Of a DNA stretch of 64,000 nucleotides, positions 60,971 through 64,000 are shown one piece after another (position 1 is the first letter of the stretch; each line of letters begins with the position of its first letter). The notes beneath the pieces are model-generated. The model made no database searches, was not told the origin of the DNA, and worked only from the letters and a program-made list of their open reading frames with translations. Source of the stretch: Opitutia bacterium (GTDB lineage Bacteria > Verrucomicrobiota > Verrucomicrobiia > Opitutales > Opitutaceae); contig JACPIT010000009.1 in assembly GCA_016187945.1 (NCBI GenBank), positions 310,001 through 374,000 of the forward strand, given 5' to 3'. Both the position numbers and the translations under genes were made by a program.

Positions 60971-61795
60971 TCACCCGCGCACGTTGCGGCGGGAGGTGAT
61001 GCGCGAGGCGACGAGGATAGCGATCTCGTAGAGCACGATCAGCGGCAGCGCGAAGAGGCACTGGTTGAACGGGTCCGGCGTCGGAGTGACGATCGCCGCG
61101 ATGATGAACATCACGACGATCGCGTGCCGGCGATATTTGCGCAGCGTCGCTACCTCAATCAGCCCCATGTAGACCGCGAGCACGACGAGCAGCGGGAACT
61201 CGAAGGCCGCGCCCATGCCGAGCACCATCCACATGAGCAGCGAGTAGTATTTGTCCGCCGTCCACATGATCGTGTAGCCGAGCATTTCGTTCAGCTCGAA
61301 GGCCACGCGGATGGTGTTGGGCGTGAGAAAATAGTAGCCGAACGCCGCGCCGCCGAGGAACAGCGCGAACGCCGACAGCCCCGTCGGCACGATCACGCGC
61401 AGCTCTTTTTCGTTCAGCGCGGGCGAGATGAAGCGGCCGAGAAAGTAGATCCAGAACGGCAGCGAAAAGACGATGCCACCGATCAGGCAAATATCGATGA
61501 TGACCGTGAAAACGCCCATCGGGCTGTTCGTCACCAGGTCGGTTTTCATCCGCGGGAAGCTCGCCTTCACCTGCTCGAGCGGCGCGTTCAACAGCGTCGA
61601 GGCGTCGTCGAGCCGGTAGGCGATCACCGTCACGAAAATCGCGAAAACGATCGCGCACTTGATGAGCGTCCAGCGCAGTTCCTCGAGGTGATCGAGGAAT
61701 CCCATCGGCTTCTCGCGCGGGCCCGGCGCCGGTTCCCCGCTGGCCGCGGGCAGGCCTTCGTCGTCGTAGGGGGAATTGGGCGGCGTATCGCTCAA
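60971..61795 (-). CDS. tatC: Twin-arginine translocase subunit TatC
   Basis: 274 residues. A polar N-terminus of about 28 residues is followed by FLDHLEELRWTLIKCAIVFA, the conserved TatC cytoplasmic signature and first helix. Six membrane helices follow, with IYFLGRFISPALNEKELRVI, FALFLGGAAFGYYFLTPNTI, FEFPLLVVLAVYMGLIEVAT and AIVTPTPDPFNQCLFALPLI. TatC recognises twin-arginine signal peptides and exports folded proteins with TatA/B, which are not in this window. It is divergent from ppdK across 284 bp. Confidence 0.95.
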   Translation of the reverse strand: MSDTPPNSPYDDEGLPAASGEPAPGPREKPMGFLDHLEELRWTLIKCAIVFAIFVTVIAYRLDDASTLLNAPLEQVKASFPRMKTDLVTNSPMGVFTVIIDICLIGGIVFSLPFWIYFLGRFISPALNEKELRVIVPTGLSAFALFLGGAAFGYYFLTPNTIRVAFELNEMLGYTIMWTADKYYSLLMWMVLGMGAAFEFPLLVVLAVYMGLIEVATLRKYRRHAIVVMFIIAAIVTPTPDPFNQCLFALPLIVLYEIAILVASRITSRRNVRG

Positions 61796-62079
61796 GCCGG
61801 AGCAACAGAGGGGGTTTTCCGGCGCGGCGCAATCCCGGCTTCACCGCACCGTCCGCCTAAATCTCCGCGCGGGCGTCTTTTCGGGCCCACTCCCGGATTG
61901 CGACGCTGCCAACATCGCGCGCGGCGACGATGGGCCGGAGCAGCCGGAGCGCCTTCTGGGCACCGCTCGCAAGAAATGACACGTAATTCGCAAGCGTGCG
62001 CCGTTGACACTTTTCCCGCTTCCGACTGCGATACACGCTCTCCGTCAGCGGTTCGTTATCACCCGAAAATTTAACCTCC

Positions 62080-64000
62080 ATGGCCAAGAAAACTCCCGCC
62101 AAGAAGGCCGTTAAGAAAACGGCTCCTGCCAAGAAACCCGCCGCGAAAAAAGCGGCTCCGAAATCCGCCGGACGCGCCAAAGCACCGTCCGCCAAAGGCC
62201 CCAAATACGTTTACACGTGGGGCGCCGGCAAAGCTGACGGCGACGGCTCGATGAAGCCGCTGCTCGGCGGCAAGGGCGCCAACCTCGCCGAGATGACCCG
62301 CATCGGCCTGCCCGTTCCTCCGGGATTCACGGTCACGACCGAAGTCTGCACTTACTACTACGCGAACAAGCGCACCTATCCCGCCTCCCTCCAGGCGCAG
62401 ATGGAAGCCGGCGTCGCGAACATGGAAAAGATCATGGGCACGAAGTTCGGCGCCACCGAAGGCATGCCGCTCCTCGTCGCCGTCCGCTCCGGCGCTCGTG
62501 ACTCGATGCCCGGCATGATGGACACGATCCTCAACCTCGGCCTCAACGACCAGACCGTCATCGCGCTCGAGAAGGCCACCAACAACCCGCGCTTCGCGTG
62601 GGATTGCTACCGCCGCTTCATCCAGATGTATGGCGACGTCGTGCTCGGCGTGCAAAAGCGCCCCGACGAAGACCACGAGCCGTTCGAGACCGTCATCCAC
62701 GGTTTCAAGCACGAGAAATATCACGCCGATATCGAAGACTCGAAGCTCACCGCCGAGGACCAACAGGAACTCGTGAAGCGCTTCAAGGCCCTCGTCGCCG
62801 AGCGCACCGGCAAGCAATTCCCGAACAATCCCTGGGACCAGCTCCGCGGCGCCGCCGGTGCCGTGTTCGGCTCCTGGATGAACGACCGCGCGATCGTCTA
62901 CCGCCGCAAATACAACATCCCCACCGAGTGGGGCACCGCCGTCAACGTGCAGGCCATGGTGTTCGGCAACACCGGCGAAAACTCCGGCTCCGGCGTCGCG
63001 TTCACCCGCAACCCGGCCAACGGCACCAACGAATTCTACGGCGAGTTCCTCATCAACGCTCAGGGTGAAGACGTCGTCGCCGGCGTCCGCACGCCCGAGC
63101 CCGTTGCCCAGCTCAAGAACCACCTCCCCGAGGCCTACGCGCAGCTCCTCAAGGTCCGCAAGACCCTCGAGGCGCACTTCAAGGACGTGCAGGACGTCGA
63201 GTTCACCATCCAGGAAGGCAAGCTGTTCATGCTCCAGACGCGCAACGGCAAGCGCACCGCCGCCGCCGCGCTGAAGTTCGCCGCCGACATGGTGAAGGAA
63301 AAGCTCATCGACTGGCAGACCGCGGTTCTCCGCAACCCGGCCGACCAGCTCGAGCAGCTCCTCGCCCCGATCTTCGACCTCGGCGAAGTCGCCAAGGCGA
63401 CCGTCATCGCCACCGGCCTCCCCGCCGGCCCCGGCGCCGCCACCGGCAAGATATACTTCAACGCCGACCGCGCCGTCGTCGCCGCCGAGAAGGGCGACAA
63501 GGTCCTCCTCGTCCGCGTCGAGACCTCGCCCGAAGACCTCCGCGGCATGATCGCCGCCGAAGGCATCCTCACCGCTCGCGGTGGCGTTTCCTCGCACGCC
63601 GCGCTCGTCGCCCGCCAGATGGGCAAGGTCTGCGTGTGCGGCGCTTCCGCCGTCAACATCAACTACGACACGAAGACCGCCTCCATCGCCGGCCAGACCT
63701 TCAAGGAAGGCGACTACCTCTCGATCGACGGCACGTCCGGCACGGTTTACGCCGGCCAGATCAAGACCGCTCCGTCGGAGATCATCGCCGGCCTCGTCAA
63801 CGGTGACGAAGTCGCGAAGGCCACGGAGAAGTTCAAGAACTACACCCAGCTCATGAAGTGGTGCGCCCAGGCCACCAAGCTGTCCGTCCGCACCAACGCC
63901 GACACGCCCGAGCAGGCGCGCATCGCCGTCGCGTTCGGCGCCGTCGGCATCGGTCTCACCCGCACGGAGCACATGTTCTTCGAGGGCGACCGCATCGACG
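62080..64000 (+). CDS. ppdK: Pyruvate, phosphate dikinase with a histone-H1-like N-terminal tail (3' end cut by window edge)
   Basis: 640 codons are visible from ATG at 62080. PPDK interconverts pyruvate and phosphoenolpyruvate using ATP and phosphate. Residues 1-42 are almost all Lys, Ala, Pro and Ser ([20 protein letters not shown] and so on), not part of normal PPDK. The enzyme begins at about residue 45 ([20 protein letters not shown]) with [40 protein letters not shown] and [19 protein letters not shown] in the ATP-grasp part. The phosphohistidine is in [20 protein letters not shown]. The PEP/pyruvate barrel has started ([28 protein letters not shown]) when the window ends. Confidence 0.96.
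   Translation, partial: MAKKTPAKKAVKKTAPAKKPAAKKAAPKSAGRAKAPSAKGPKYVYTWGAGKADGDGSMKPLLGGKGANLAEMTRIGLPVPPGFTVTTEVCTYYYANKRTYPASLQAQMEAGVANMEKIMGTKFGATEGMPLLVAVRSGARDSMPGMMDTILNLGLNDQTVIALEKATNNPRFAWDCYRRFIQMYGDVVLGVQKRPDEDHEPFETVIHGFKHEKYHADIEDSKLTAEDQQELVKRFKALVAERTGKQFPNNPWDQLRGAAGAVFGSWMNDRAIVYRRKYNIPTEWGTAVNVQAMVFGNTGENSGSGVAFTRNPANGTNEFYGEFLINAQGEDVVAGVRTPEPVAQLKNHLPEAYAQLLKVRKTLEAHFKDVQDVEFTIQEGKLFMLQTRNGKRTAAAALKFAADMVKEKLIDWQTAVLRNPADQLEQLLAPIFDLGEVAKATVIATGLPAGPGAATGKIYFNADRAVVAAEKGDKVLLVRVETSPEDLRGMIAAEGILTARGGVSSHAALVARQMGKVCVCGASAVNINYDTKTASIAGQTFKEGDYLSIDGTSGTVYAGQIKTAPSEIIAGLVNGDEVAKATEKFKNYTQLMKWCAQATKLSVRTNADTPEQARIAVAFGAVGIGLTRTEHMFFEGDRID

Noticed and set aside
61796-62079. 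Riboswitch before ppdK
   Set aside because: I looked for paired helices with a conserved core and saw none; only a possible small hairpin, so no call is made.

Overview
The window is a GC-rich (by eye about 65-70 %) bacterial chromosome segment. The gene content fits a Verrucomicrobiota member, most likely of the Opitutaceae type: a GldA/GldF/GldG-like ABC operon with a DUF4340 gene, an ECF sigma factor fused to a membrane-anchored tail, an ADOP-type permease, and many palindromic repeats between genes. The taxonomy is inference from gene content; there is no rRNA gene here. I find about 53 protein genes including one leader peptide, one tRNA-Leu, and no phage, CRISPR array or integron.

Layout. 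1-3161 (minus): branched-chain amino acid operon, with a leader peptide and attenuator, then ilvD (broken by a 35-bp tandem duplication), then ilvB cut by the window edge. 3237-9172: YeiH-type exporter, queA, YceI protein, small TPR protein, a proline-rich membrane protein and accA. 9365-11510: ECF sigma-membrane fusion and a neighbour carrying only the tail domain. 11572-14792: leuD and leuC with a divergent LysR regulator. 15066-20785: KGG stress-type protein, tRNA-Leu(CAA), a lipoprotein, and a very large surface protein joining FG-GAP, Ig and vanadium-haloperoxidase domains. 20952-30349: rsmE, an orphan lipoyl protein, kdsA, pyrG, a PfkB kinase, an ExbD-like protein, an ATP-grasp protein and birA.

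30489-38930 (plus) is a long envelope operon: ABC ATPase, permease, GldG-like, DUF4340 and AsmA-like proteins. 39486-46215 holds an EF-hand membrane protein, UspA, an esterase and a two-gene lysine-degradation unit (saccharopine dehydrogenase and ALDH7). 46440-54828 holds a fused FAD/Fe-S oxidoreductase, a NarL-type two-component pair, a REP-associated tyrosine transposase with its REP elements, and an ADOP permease. 54894-64000 holds two TPR paralogues around a CBM9-like protein, an Xaa-Pro peptidase, a four-helix sensor fragment, a GNAT enzyme with membrane tail, mntR, tatC and ppdK (cut by the window end).

The points I consider most worth following are: the attenuator before ilvD, in which four mutually complementary segments can be read; the 35-bp duplication that frameshifts ilvD in the same operon; a REPtron at 51571-52329 with a matching REP pair inside an oxidoreductase gene 3 kb away; a class of intergenic inverted repeats whose arms are themselves built of short tandem units; and a histone-H1-like lysine/alanine tail on pyruvate phosphate dikinase.
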